Of a DNA stretch of 56,794 nucleotides, positions 36,719 through 45,071 are shown piece by piece. Below the pieces are notes generated by a model. That model saw nothing but the letters and a program-made list of their open reading frames with translations, was not told the origin of the DNA and ran no database searches. Both the position numbers and the translations under genes were made by a program. The stretch's first letter is position 1. Every line of letters begins with the position of its first letter. The stretch comes from Terrimonas sp. (GTDB taxonomy: Bacteria > Bacteroidota > Bacteroidia > Chitinophagales > Chitinophagaceae), in assembly GCA_016125075.1 (NCBI GenBank), contig WGMO01000027.1, forward strand, positions 1 to 56,794. Direction: 5' to 3'.

Positions 36719-37047
36719 TGTCCTTAATCCAGATTGTACTCACTGTATTCATTTTGCTGATCGCCGTATATATGTACAGGCGGCTCCGTACAACCATCAT
36801 TGATCTTTTGCTCATTCTTGTATTTGCCGTTGTCGGGGTGTTCTTTGTAATCTTTCCGGATACTACAACCGAGATTGCACATTTTGCCGGTGTGAACCGG
36901 GGTGCAGATATGATCTTCTACCTGGCCATTCTTTTTTTGCTTTTTCTGGTGATCAAGTTATACGCCCGTCTACGGAGACTGGAGCAGCATTTTACTGAAT
37001 GGGTAAGGAAGAAAAGTATCGAGGAGATGGTGAAAAAAGAGGACTAG
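36718..37047 (+). CDS. DUF2304 membrane protein
   Basis: A 109-residue protein with three hydrophobic helices and a charged cytoplasmic tail (KLYARLRRLEQHFTEWV). DUF2304 genes usually follow GT2 dolichol-phosphate-sugar-synthase-like genes and probably anchor them to the membrane. Here its ATG overlaps the GT2 stop codon by one base. The 3' end overlaps the convergent minus-strand gene by 4 bp. Confidence 0.88.
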   Translation: MSLIQIVLTVFILLIAVYMYRRLRTTIIDLLLILVFAVVGVFFVIFPDTTTEIAHFAGVNRGADMIFYLAILFLLFLVIKLYARLRRLEQHFTEWVRKKSIEEMVKKED

Positions 37048-38015
37048 CGGTTCCCACCCGGTTTTTTTGTTTTATTTTTTTCTGATTGCTGTTCAAGCAC
37101 GGATTCGTTCGTTTTCCCTTTATTGTCCAGTATGGGTTTTTCCAGTGGTGCCTCGCCATCCTGGAGTTTAAAATTGAATATTTTCTCGATATGCACCCAT
37201 TGTCCATTCTGCCATTTGAATCCTTCATAATCCCCGTCAGGAACATAAGTCCATTTTTTTTCAGGTTCACCATCTTCAGGAACTAAATGGTCATATATGA
37301 TCATTTGCATTTCAGGGTCATATCTCAGCAATATTCTTGCATCTTCCTTGTATTCCAACTGGACCCTGAATTGAACAGGTTTTTTTACACTGTCTTCTTT
37401 AAAGCTGAAAAAAGGTCCGCCAAACTGGGGTTCACCCCGTTCGTTAAAACTCAGCACTTCAATCCATTTCTTATTGCTCATCACGGTGTTGTTATCAATT
37501 CCAAACAGGGTATAGTAGGGCTTGCCTTTATACTCAGTTTTAACCATATCATAATACACAGCACCGATCCAGTTCAATTTTGTTCGTACTGAGTCCATAA
37601 CATCCATACTAATCTCAGATACATCATACAGTGGAATCAGCCGTAATGAGCCATCCCTGGTTTGGAGTTGGATGGCTCCTCTCTGCCTGGAATAATAGTC
37701 ATCATAGGAAAGTGTCCAGGAAAAGATCCTGAATAAACTGTCCGGGGCATACAATTTTGAAATTCCGAGAACATTATCAAATGGGTAAAAAAACGAATTT
37801 TTGATTTGCAGGGACCGGACAAGTGTCCTCACCAACTGGCTGTCAGAACGCATCCTTCCGGCAGTCAGGCTATCCAGGATCATATCCCTGGCAAAAGCGG
37901 CTAAGGAGTCTTCTTTTTTCTGTAATTGCCTGAGGTTTGCGGGGGTGATCTGGCTATTGCCCTGGTGGCATAATATTCCGAGGAGAAAAAGGGTAAAAAG
38001 GAATTTTGTTTTCAA
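37044..38015 (-). CDS. Secreted hypothetical protein
   Basis: A 323-residue exported protein (signal MKTKFLFTLFLLGILCHQGNSQ). No family was recognised. It has a largely beta-rich body with many aromatic residues (WTLSYDDYYSRQRG, YYTLFGIDNNTVMSNKKWIEVL, WTYVPDGDYEGFKWQNGQWVH) and a basic, Lys/Glu-rich tail. It stands apart from the heptose/GT run that follows on the same strand by 90 bp. Confidence 0.75.
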   Translation of the reverse strand: MKTKFLFTLFLLGILCHQGNSQITPANLRQLQKKEDSLAAFARDMILDSLTAGRMRSDSQLVRTLVRSLQIKNSFFYPFDNVLGISKLYAPDSLFRIFSWTLSYDDYYSRQRGAIQLQTRDGSLRLIPLYDVSEISMDVMDSVRTKLNWIGAVYYDMVKTEYKGKPYYTLFGIDNNTVMSNKKWIEVLSFNERGEPQFGGPFFSFKEDSVKKPVQFRVQLEYKEDARILLRYDPEMQMIIYDHLVPEDGEPEKKWTYVPDGDYEGFKWQNGQWVHIEKIFNFKLQDGEAPLEKPILDNKGKTNESVLEQQSEKNKTKKPGGNR

Positions 38016-38104
38016 AAGATAATAAATTTTTATGCCCGTTAAAGGTACAATGCTTTATTGAGATGCTGATAAGGTTGAATAGGTTGTAAAATATTTTAAG
38101 AAAA

Positions 38105-38665
38105 TTATAATGCTTTCGCAAAATCGATCAGTAAGTCAAAGCGATAGTCTATATCAGGGTGGGGGAAAGCCACTTCGGGATGGGTTGTAGCGATATAGAC
38201 GGTTTTCATACCTGCATTCCGGCCAAACCGCATATCGCTTAGCTTATTACCCACCATGATTGATTTTGAAAGGTCAACTGCCGGAAAGTCTTTTTGGGCA
38301 AGAAAGGCCATGCCGGGGTTGGGCTTCCGGTCAGGATGATCATTGTCAAGGCTATCGGCAAAGTAGATCTGATCTATATGGCCACCCTGCGCATTAAAAG
38401 CAGCGACCATTTTCTGGTGGATCGCGTTCAGGTCATCAAGGGTCATCAAACCTTTTCCGACACCCCGCTGGTTGGTGACTATAAAAATATGGCCAAAAAT
38501 GGTATTTAGTTTTTTTATGGCTTCTGGTACTCCATCATATAAGATGAATTCCCCGGTATTGAAAATATAGCTGCCTTCTTTGTCGTAATTGATCACGCCA
38601 TCACGGTCAAGGAACAGGGACCATTTTTTTGAGAACTTGTCTTGGTCGAAAGGGGATGCCGGCAT
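38105..38665 (-). CDS. HAD-superfamily phosphatase, GmhB-like
   Basis: A 186-residue HAD-IIIA phosphatase resembling D-glycero-manno-heptose 1,7-bisphosphate phosphatase. Motif I is FLDRDGVIN with both catalytic Asps, motif II IVTNQRGVGKG, and Lys in DRKPNP (motif III). Two deviations from classical GmhB are clear: the zinc-binding Cys/His loop is absent (FADSLDNDHPDRKPNP), and the first motif IV Asp is Asn (VGNKLSD). It starts one base after gmhA ends, supporting a heptose-phosphate role. Confidence 0.83.
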   Translation of the reverse strand: MPASPFDQDKFSKKWSLFLDRDGVINYDKEGSYIFNTGEFILYDGVPEAIKKLNTIFGHIFIVTNQRGVGKGLMTLDDLNAIHQKMVAAFNAQGGHIDQIYFADSLDNDHPDRKPNPGMAFLAQKDFPAVDLSKSIMVGNKLSDMRFGRNAGMKTVYIATTHPEVAFPHPDIDYRFDLLIDFAKAL

Positions 38666-38666
38666 G

Positions 38667-39239
38667 CTAATTAAATAATTTTTTTTCTACCAACTCGCAA
38701 ATGATATGTCCAACCATGATATGGCTTTCCTGGATACGGGGCGTATCCTTTGCCGGTATATTGACCAGGTAATCTGACAATGCTTTCAATGCACCGCCGG
38801 TATCTCCGGTAAACCCAATAGTGGTAATGTTTTTTAACCTGGCCGATTCAAAGGCTTTGATAATATTGACGGAATTGCCGGATGTGGAAAATCCCATGAG
38901 AATATCTCCGGGTAATAATATGCCTTCGACCAACCTTGAATAGATCACTTCAAAACTGTAATCGTTGGCGATTGCCGTCAGGTAAGATGAATTGCAATGC
39001 AAGGCTTCTGCCGGCAAGGCTTTTCGGTTGATATAAAATCGCCCGCTTAATTCAGCAGCTATATGCTGGGCATCGGCAGCACTGCCACCATTACCACAGA
39101 GATACAGGCGGTGCCCATTATTAAAAGCGGCAACGACCAGCTCGGAAATGGTTTCGATGGTATTGATCATATCCTCATTGGAAAGAATATGCTCTTTAAC
39201 GGCAATTGAGCTTTGAATGATTGCTTTAATACGGCTCAT
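38667..39239 (-). CDS. gmhA: Sedoheptulose 7-phosphate isomerase (SIS domain)
   Basis: A 190-residue SIS-domain protein with the GmhA signature CGNGGSAADAQHIAAELSGRF and the second phosphate site GFSTSGNSVNI. It converts sedoheptulose 7-phosphate to D-glycero-D-manno-heptose 7-phosphate, the first step to ADP- or GDP-heptose. Catalytic acid residues are present (Glu in AAELSG, His near TPRIQESHIMVGH). Overlaps the GT4 gene start by 4 bp. Confidence 0.93.
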   Translation of the reverse strand: MSRIKAIIQSSIAVKEHILSNEDMINTIETISELVVAAFNNGHRLYLCGNGGSAADAQHIAAELSGRFYINRKALPAEALHCNSSYLTAIANDYSFEVIYSRLVEGILLPGDILMGFSTSGNSVNIIKAFESARLKNITTIGFTGDTGGALKALSDYLVNIPAKDTPRIQESHIMVGHIICELVEKKLFN

Positions 39240-40387
39240 CGTAAATTAGTATTTTGATGGTCTTTGGCTAATTGTAATAATGATTGAGTCAGGTTCTTCC
39301 AGCTGTATTTTTCTTTTTCTGCACGAAGGTGGTCAATAAAATGGTTTTCACCTAATTGGTAGAACCTTTCGATGGCCGCAGCGATACTGTCTGCATCCGG
39401 TGTTGCTACCAACCCTGTCATTTCTGCCCGGATCAATGCCGGTAATCCGCCTACATTGGTAACGATCGTTGCCCTTTCATAATTAAAAGCCAGTGGGGTA
39501 ACTCCGCTTTGTGTGGCATTCCTGTAAGGTTGTACAATAACATCAGCAGCACAGAAATAGTATCTTACTTCCCTGTCAGGTATGAAATCTGTTTCGAGTA
39601 TCAGCCGGTCCCTGATTTTCAGCGTATCGATTAAGCGGAGGTATTTTTCCTTTTCCCCGTAAAATTCTCCGGCTACCAGCAATTTGATGTTTTGCTGTGG
39701 GGGTATTTTTGACATGGCTTCCAGCAGGATATCCAGCCCTTTATATTTCCTGATAAATCCAAAAAACAGGATGATACGATCCGTCTCTTGGAGGCCCAGG
39801 TGTTCCCTGGCCTGTGACTTTGATACAGGCGCTCCAAAATTATCATACAATGGATGGCGGGCCAGCAGGGCCGGCTTCTCTTTTTCAAAAATCCGAAGAT
39901 CGTCCATCACTTTTTCGCTCATCGTGATAAACGCATCACAGGCTTTTAGGAAATAGCGGGTGAAAATCTTATCCCCAAATCTTTTTTCATGGGGAAGTAT
40001 GTTATCGGCAATGCAAATGATGAAACTATGTTTGTTTTTCCTGATTTGGCGGGCAATGGTACCCAGCGCCGGTCCCATAAAAGGAAGCCAATATCTGATA
40101 ATTACGATATCCGGTCTTTCTTTTTTTAATATCCGGCCTGTTTTGACCCAGTTCAGGGGGTTAATAGCATTGATAAGTGAACGTATCCGGATTCCTTCCG
40201 GGGCGGGTTCGTCCGTAAATTGAGTGGTACCCGGAAAAAGAAAGGTGGGGTATTGCAACGAAAAAGAACAAATGGAGCAATCCATGCCCATTTCGGAAAA
40301 CTCCCTGGCCAGTCTGTGATTGAAGGTAGTCATGCCACCTCCTCGTAGCGGATGGGCCGGTCCTATGATCAGGATCTTTTTCTGCAT
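39236..40387 (-). CDS. Glycosyltransferase family 4
   Basis: A 383-residue GT-B enzyme. It begins KILIIGPAHPLRGGGMTTFNHRL, with a C-terminal Rossmann domain (RIILFFGFIRKYKGLDILLEA) and a donor-binding segment near QSGVTPLAFNYERATIVTNVG. The E-x7-E pattern is weak in it. Overlaps gmhA and the upstream GT2 by 4 and 1 bp. Possibly adds heptose or another sugar made by the neighbouring enzymes. Confidence 0.87.
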   Translation of the reverse strand: MQKKILIIGPAHPLRGGGMTTFNHRLAREFSEMGMDCSICSFSLQYPTFLFPGTTQFTDEPAPEGIRIRSLINAINPLNWVKTGRILKKERPDIVIIRYWLPFMGPALGTIARQIRKNKHSFIICIADNILPHEKRFGDKIFTRYFLKACDAFITMSEKVMDDLRIFEKEKPALLARHPLYDNFGAPVSKSQAREHLGLQETDRIILFFGFIRKYKGLDILLEAMSKIPPQQNIKLLVAGEFYGEKEKYLRLIDTLKIRDRLILETDFIPDREVRYYFCAADVIVQPYRNATQSGVTPLAFNYERATIVTNVGGLPALIRAEMTGLVATPDADSIAAAIERFYQLGENHFIDHLRAEKEKYSWKNLTQSLLQLAKDHQNTNLR

Positions 40388-41328
40388 TAGAAACCTGTCT
40401 TGTTTTCTATCAGATAGGCGTTTCTTCCCGGAGCATTCCTGGAGATCAGTTCAGCCAGGAAACCCGTTAAAAACATTTGTGCACCCACAATAAGTGATGT
40501 GAGTGCAATATAAAATCCGGGTCTTGAAGTGATGGCATAACTGTAATCGATCAGTTTCGAAACCACCAGGTAGCCGGAAAAGCCAAGACCGATCAGGAAA
40601 AAAAGGGTACCCCATAAGCCGAAAAAGTGCATGGGTTTCTTTGAAAATTTGCCGACGAATGTAATGGATAAAAGATCAAGGAAGCCGTTCACAAATCGTT
40701 CCCATCCAAACTTGGTGACACCATATTTCCGGGGACGGTGTTCCACCACCTTCTCACCGATCTTTCTAAACCCTGCCCATTTGGCGATGACAGGAATATA
40801 GCGGTGCATCTCACCGTACACTTCGATGCTTTTCACAACTTTTTGCCGATAGGCTTTCAACCCGCAATTAAAATCATGTAGCCGGACACTTGATACACTA
40901 CGGGTAACGGCATTAAAGAATTTGGAAGGAATATTTTTAGTAAGGGTATTGTCATATCGTTTTTTCTTCCAGCCACTCACCAGGTCATAACCCTCTTCCC
41001 TGATCATCCTGAAAAGTTCAGGGATCTCATCGGGGCTGTCCTGTAAATCGGCATCCATCGTGATGACGACATCACCCTGGGCTGCGTGAAAGCCCTCGTT
41101 AAGGGCAGCAGACTTTCCATAGTTACGCTGAAACTTAATTCCTTTCACATTGCTGTTCCGGTCATGGAGTTGCTTGATGACCATCCAGGAACCATCATTA
41201 CTGCCATCATCAACCAGGATGATCTCATATGTCAATTGTTCTGCTGTTACAACACGGCTGATCCAATCGCATAATTCAGGAAGCGATTCCTCTTCATTAA
41301 ATAGTGGTATAACTACGGAGATATCCAT
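40387..41328 (-). CDS. GT2 glycosyltransferase with two C-terminal membrane helices (ArnC/GtrB-like)
   Basis: A 313-residue enzyme. A GT-A domain (VVIPLFNEEESLPELCDWI; ILVDDGSNDGSW; DxD in TMDADLQDSPDEI) is followed by two hydrophobic helices (~230-255 and ~265-295). The family attaches a sugar to undecaprenyl phosphate. One-base overlaps with the neighbours on both sides put it in the operon. Confidence 0.9.
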   Translation of the reverse strand: MDISVVIPLFNEEESLPELCDWISRVVTAEQLTYEIILVDDGSNDGSWMVIKQLHDRNSNVKGIKFQRNYGKSAALNEGFHAAQGDVVITMDADLQDSPDEIPELFRMIREEGYDLVSGWKKKRYDNTLTKNIPSKFFNAVTRSVSSVRLHDFNCGLKAYRQKVVKSIEVYGEMHRYIPVIAKWAGFRKIGEKVVEHRPRKYGVTKFGWERFVNGFLDLLSITFVGKFSKKPMHFFGLWGTLFFLIGLGFSGYLVVSKLIDYSYAITSRPGFYIALTSLIVGAQMFLTGFLAELISRNAPGRNAYLIENKTGF

Positions 41329-41849
41329 TATGAGGGCTGCTGATTGAAGGGGTTGACGGGATTCTTCTTTGTAATGGCTGCACCAATCAAAGACCCAATA
41401 GCACCCAGGATGGCCATGCCAATCATTGTTCCCAGTACGGCAAAGAGCAGATAATTTCTGCTGATCATGCTGATAGTGGAATCAATCTGGGCATCTGTTG
41501 CTTTTCCATCCTCTTCCATTCTTTGCCTGGAAACCTCCAGCATTTTTTCCTTGAACTCCGGATAGGCGTAATAGACGATGATGCTAAATGCTATCATGAT
41601 GATGGTTAGAAAAGCAGTTGCTTTAAAGCCATAAGAGAACAATCCGCCAAAACCCACCTGGTTGTTTTGTGATTTTCCATAGAGGTAAATGAAAACAACC
41701 AGTCCGCCAATCAGGATCCCGTACGAAAGGTAGCCAAGCGTTTGATTCTGTCCCTGGCCCATAAAATTGATGGCAAGTGTATAGATTACGAGTATGCCAG
41801 CGATGATACTTCCGGCAACTAAATGGCTAATGGGTTTATTTTCCTGCAT
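41328..41849 (-). CDS. DUF4199 membrane protein
   Basis: A 173-residue protein with about four transmembrane helices and a charged extracytoplasmic or cytoplasmic loop rich in Glu/Lys between helices three and four (KEKMLEVSRQRMEEDGKAT). DUF4199 is common in Bacteroidota and uncharacterised. It lies 9 bp after the dihydroorotase-like gene. Confidence 0.87.
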   Translation of the reverse strand: MQENKPISHLVAGSIIAGILVIYTLAINFMGQGQNQTLGYLSYGILIGGLVVFIYLYGKSQNNQVGFGGLFSYGFKATAFLTIIMIAFSIIVYYAYPEFKEKMLEVSRQRMEEDGKATDAQIDSTISMISRNYLLFAVLGTMIGMAILGAIGSLIGAAITKKNPVNPFNQQPS

Positions 41850-41858
41850 AGTGATAGT

Positions 41859-43121
41859 TTAAGCATTCAAAAATAACTGGTCTTTATTAATAATACCCAG
41901 GACTTTTCCTTTCAGGGTCTTGCCGACAAAAGGCGAATTCTTTGATTTGGAACGAATATCGGATTCTGTGAATACCCAGACCTTTCCCGGGTCAAAAAGG
42001 GTTAAAGATGCTTTTCCTTCTTCCCGGATCGTTACCTTTTCAAGTCCGAATACTTTTCTGGGATTGATGGACAGCATTGCGATCAGGGTTGAAAGATCAT
42101 TTTCCAGGCAGGTATTCAGGACTCCAAAAGCCGTTTCCAGACCTATCATGCCATTCTTTGCATATTCAAATTCAGTAACCTTGCTGTCCGTTTCATGTGG
42201 TAAATGGTGAACGGCAATACAATCTATGATACCCTCTTTAATGGCATTAACAAGGTTCAATCTGTCTTCTTCCGTTCTAAGGGGGGGATTCACTTTTAAG
42301 TTGGTATCATATTCTCCCAGATCATTTTCACTAAAAAATAAATGATAAGGGGTTACTGAACAGCTGATATGGATACCGGCATCTTTCGCTCTTTTTATAT
42401 ATTCGATTGATTTTGAGGAAGAAATCCCTGTAAAATGAAGATGAGACTCGGTATATCTTGTCAGCTTGATATCCCTCGCCACCACCAATTCTTCGGCCAT
42501 TGCAGGTTTTCCACTAAGCCCCAATTGGGTGGATATGACCCCTTCATTCATGAGACCATGAGGGTTAATACTTTGGTCGTCAGGTATTTGTATTATGACC
42601 CCTTCAAAGGGTTTGATATATTGAAGCGCTTTTACCAGGAGTCCGGATGATTGAACGGGACTGGTACCATCACTAAAAGCAATGGCGCCGCTGGATCGCA
42701 TATCATACATTTCAGCCAGTTCCTTTCCTTCAATATTTTTTGAAACCGCACCAATCGGATGAATATGAACGGGCAAATGGGTTGATTTTTGGCGGATATA
42801 TTCAACCTGGCCCTTTGTATCAATTGCCGGTTTGGTATTAGGAATCACCATAACATCGGTAAAGCCCCCGGCTGCTGCTGCCTGAGATCCTGTTTCCAGG
42901 GTTTCTTTAAATTCCTGTCCGGGGTCGCAAAAATGGGAGAATACGTCCATCCATCCGGGAGATACGGTCAAACCACTGATTTCTATATACTTATCAGCCT
43001 TAATATCAAGACTCGTCCCGATTTTTTTGATATATCCATGTTCTATATAAATATCTTGGATTTGCCCGTTGAAAGGAGAGTTGGGGTCAACGATTTTGGC
43101 TTGCTTAATGAGGATTTTCAT
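41859..43121 (-). CDS. Dihydroorotase homologue lacking metal ligands (PyrC-like, probably inactive)
   Basis: A 420-residue amidohydrolase of dihydroorotase type, complete in length. The first-shell residues are altered. The HxH motif is [10 protein letters not shown] (F61/H63 instead of two His), and the catalytic Asp in the usual IATDHAPH is replaced: [10 protein letters not shown] (V304-H305). Other positions remain: SDGTS (D151), TESHLHF (H227/H229) and TPYH (H260). In other bacteria such non-catalytic homologues (PyrX/PyrC') stabilise aspartate carbamoyltransferase. No other pyr gene is nearby. It is the first gene of the minus-strand operon down to the HAD gene. Confidence 0.85.
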   Translation of the reverse strand: MKILIKQAKIVDPNSPFNGQIQDIYIEHGYIKKIGTSLDIKADKYIEISGLTVSPGWMDVFSHFCDPGQEFKETLETGSQAAAAGGFTDVMVIPNTKPAIDTKGQVEYIRQKSTHLPVHIHPIGAVSKNIEGKELAEMYDMRSSGAIAFSDGTSPVQSSGLLVKALQYIKPFEGVIIQIPDDQSINPHGLMNEGVISTQLGLSGKPAMAEELVVARDIKLTRYTESHLHFTGISSSKSIEYIKRAKDAGIHISCSVTPYHLFFSENDLGEYDTNLKVNPPLRTEEDRLNLVNAIKEGIIDCIAVHHLPHETDSKVTEFEYAKNGMIGLETAFGVLNTCLENDLSTLIAMLSINPRKVFGLEKVTIREEGKASLTLFDPGKVWVFTESDIRSKSKNSPFVGKTLKGKVLGIINKDQLFLNA

Positions 43122-43156
43122 TAAGGAGCGAAGTTAAACTTTGTTTTTGACTTCAC

Positions 43157-43583
43157 GAACAAAGACTGGATTTGAACCAGCGACCATCCCGCCTGGGCGG
43201 GACAGCCACTGTCATGTTCCTTTGGAAGAAGTAAAAAATGGGTCGGGATGACTGGATTCGAACCAGGGACCATCCCGCCGGAGCGGGACAGCCACTGTCA
43301 TGTATCATTAGAAAAAGCAAAAATGGGTCGGGATGAGTGGATAAGAGCCAGGGACCATCCCGCCGGAGCGGGACAGCCACTGTCATGTTCCTTTGGAAGA
43401 AGCAAAAAAGGGTCGGGATGACTGGATTCGAACCAGCGACCTTCCCGCCTGGGCGGGACAGCCACTGTCATGTTCCTTTGGAAGAAGTAAAAAATGGGTC
43501 GGGATGACTGGATTCGAACCAGGGATCTTCCCGCCTGGGCGGGACAGCCACTGTCATGTTCCTTTGGAAGAAGCAAAAAATGG
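43157..43583 (-). repeat. Array of five ~85-bp repeats derived from the tRNA-Pro 3' third
   Basis: Five units start at 43157 (degenerate), 43243, 43328, 43413 and 43499, spacing 85-86 bp. In tRNA sense each unit contains a linker (TTTTTTGCTTCTTCCAAAGGAACAT-like), a hairpin GACAG-TGG-CTGTC, a GC palindrome (CCCGCCCAGGCGGG or CCCGCTCCGGCGGG), then about 32 bases equal to the tRNA-Pro T-arm and acceptor 3' strand (AGGTCGCTGG-TTCGAAT-CCAGTCATCCCGA). The intact tRNA-Pro(CGG) follows at 43584 with the same period. There are no spacers or cas genes, so this is not a CRISPR. Confidence 0.95.
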
Positions 43584-43657
43584 TCGGGATGACTGGATTC
43601 GAACCAGCGACCTCTTCGTCCCGAACGAAGCACGCTACCGGGCTGCGCTACATCCCG
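43581..43657 (-). tRNA. tRNA-Pro (anticodon CGG)
   Basis: The cloverleaf is complete: acceptor CGGGATG/CATCCCG, D-arm with GCGCAGCCCGGTAGC, anticodon stem CTTCG/CGAAG around TTCGGGA (anticodon CGG, at 43621-43623), T-arm CTGG-TTCGAAT-CCAG, discriminator A and an encoded CCA (complement of 43581-43583). No hairpin terminator follows, so transcription probably continues into the repeat array. Confidence 0.95.
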
Positions 43658-43704
43658 AAAATACCGGCAGGGGATAAAATTACTTAAAGCGGGTCAAATT
43701 CTAA

Positions 43705-43738
43705 AAATCAAAAAACCGCCCTGGTTACCAGAGCGGTT
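43705..43738 (-). terminator. Terminator downstream of tRNA-Pro(GGG)
   Basis: In minus-strand sense, AACCGC-TCTGG-TAA-CCAGG-GCGGTT is followed by TTTTTTG and ATTTTT. It separates the GGG tRNA from the CGG tRNA, so the CGG tRNA should have its own promoter in 43658-43704. Confidence 0.85.
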
Positions 43739-43743
43739 GAATG

Positions 43744-43817
43744 TCGGGACGACTAGATTCGAACTAGCGACCCCTTGCACCCCATGCAAGTGCGCTACCG
43801 GGCTGCGCTACGTCCCG
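43744..43817 (-). tRNA. tRNA-Pro (anticodon GGG)
   Basis: The cloverleaf is complete: acceptor CGGGACG/CGTCCCG, anticodon stem CTTGC/GCAAG around ATGGGGT (anticodon GGG, at 43781-43783), T-arm CTAG-TTCGAAT-CTAG. No CCA is encoded, unlike the neighbouring CGG gene. Confidence 0.95.
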
Positions 43818-43952
43818 AACAAACGGGGCTGCAAATTTAAGGGATATTTATTCATATTCTCTAAATGTCTAAAACGATAACATTTTACATTTCTATCCAG
43901 TTAATTTCTATTTATTATTTTGGATCTTTATTAGGGTTGTTTTGAAAATGGA

Positions 43953-45071
43953 ATGATTATGAATTTTAGAATATTTATTGACCGATTCTTTAAAGGGATA
44001 ACAATACTAGTCGTCATTTTGTATTTGATAGCCTGTTTAACTCCTTTCATTGATCCGGGAAAGTTTTGGATTGTAGCCCTTGCCGGACTTGGATTTCCAT
44101 TCTTACTGATGCTGTTATTCATTTTGCTGATTATTTGGGCTTTTAAAAACCGTAAATGGGTGTTTGTTATTGCTGTATTGATGCTATTTGGCTTTAAGCA
44201 AATCCAGGTTATGGTTGGCTTCAATTTTCCAAAAGACTTTAGTATCGAAAAAAAACCTGGAGTTCTTCGGGTGTTGACCTGGAATGTTTCCAGGTGGGAT
44301 GAGCGCAACAAGGAAAAGAGGGGTGGCGTTAGCTATCGTCCTTTAATGCTTGATTTTATTAGGGAACAGGGGGCAGATATCCTCTGCTTTCAGGAATTTT
44401 TTGAATGTAAAAATCCAGTTTACTTTGAATCTACCGTAACCGCGTTAAATGCCATGGGATACCCATTTCATTTTTTTCACCCGGCAGAGGAACTTTTTGA
44501 TGGCAGTTTTCAATATGGGGTAGCTATATTTTCAAGATACCCAATAGTGGATACAGGATGGTTTGAGAATCATTTAACCACACATTCTGAAGGGGTTATA
44601 TTCACTGATATCAATTTTGGGGACCAAAGGGTCAGAATTTTCACAAGTCATTTAGTTTCAGTTGGTTTTGTGAAAAATGATTATCAAAATGTGGGGAATA
44701 TTGCAGAATCGAAAAATATTCTGCGAAAGATCAAATATTCTTATGAATTACGGTCGGATCAAGCAAAGGGATTAAGGGAAATAATAGACCAAAGCCCATA
44801 TATGTCTATAGTTTCCAGTGACTTAGATGATGTTCCTAATTCTTATTCCTATTTTAAAATAAAAGGCGATTTAGCGGATGCATTTTTAAAGAAGGGGTCA
44901 GGTTTGGGTAGAACCTTAAGATTCATTTCTCCTACTTTAAGAATTGACTACTTATTTGCCCACAAGGTTTTTAACGTAAAACAGGTATACCGGCCTGAAT
45001 TAATATATTCTGATCATTATCCCTTAATCGTAGATTTTGGGGTTCCACCAAAAATCGTAAAAACCCCCTAA
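43953..45071 (+). CDS. Membrane-anchored endonuclease/exonuclease/phosphatase-family protein
   Basis: A 372-residue protein. Two or three N-terminal hydrophobic helices (~residues 10-85) precede an EEP domain: LTWNVSRWDE, the metal-binding Glu in ILCFQEFF, GVAIFSRYPI, TSHLVSV, and the final DH in YSDHYPLIVDF. The usual GDFND motif reads SSDLDDVPNS, so Gly and the key Asn are changed (Asn to Asp). That could reduce nuclease or phosphodiesterase activity. It starts at ATG 43953 or 43959. Role unknown; it marks the start of the AT-richer plus-strand region. Confidence 0.83.
   Translation: MIMNFRIFIDRFFKGITILVVILYLIACLTPFIDPGKFWIVALAGLGFPFLLMLLFILLIIWAFKNRKWVFVIAVLMLFGFKQIQVMVGFNFPKDFSIEKKPGVLRVLTWNVSRWDERNKEKRGGVSYRPLMLDFIREQGADILCFQEFFECKNPVYFESTVTALNAMGYPFHFFHPAEELFDGSFQYGVAIFSRYPIVDTGWFENHLTTHSEGVIFTDINFGDQRVRIFTSHLVSVGFVKNDYQNVGNIAESKNILRKIKYSYELRSDQAKGLREIIDQSPYMSIVSSDLDDVPNSYSYFKIKGDLADAFLKKGSGLGRTLRFISPTLRIDYLFAHKVFNVKQVYRPELIYSDHYPLIVDFGVPPKIVKTP

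Noticed and set aside
43157-43583. CRISPR array
   Set aside because: Whole ~85-bp units repeat with no unique spacers, and no cas genes are present. The repeat contains a tRNA T-arm.
43153-43633. Open minus-strand frames over the repeat array (Pro/Arg/Ser-rich peptides) as protein genes
   Set aside because: The frames consist of translated tRNA-derived repeat; the 85/86-bp spacing shifts frame, and there is no start signal or domain. Such tRNA-translation artefacts are common.
43393-43677. Plus-strand frame crossing the array and tRNA-Pro as a 94-residue protein
   Set aside because: It is the antisense of tRNA-Pro and its repeats (GRDDWIRTSDL-type peptide), a known annotation artefact.
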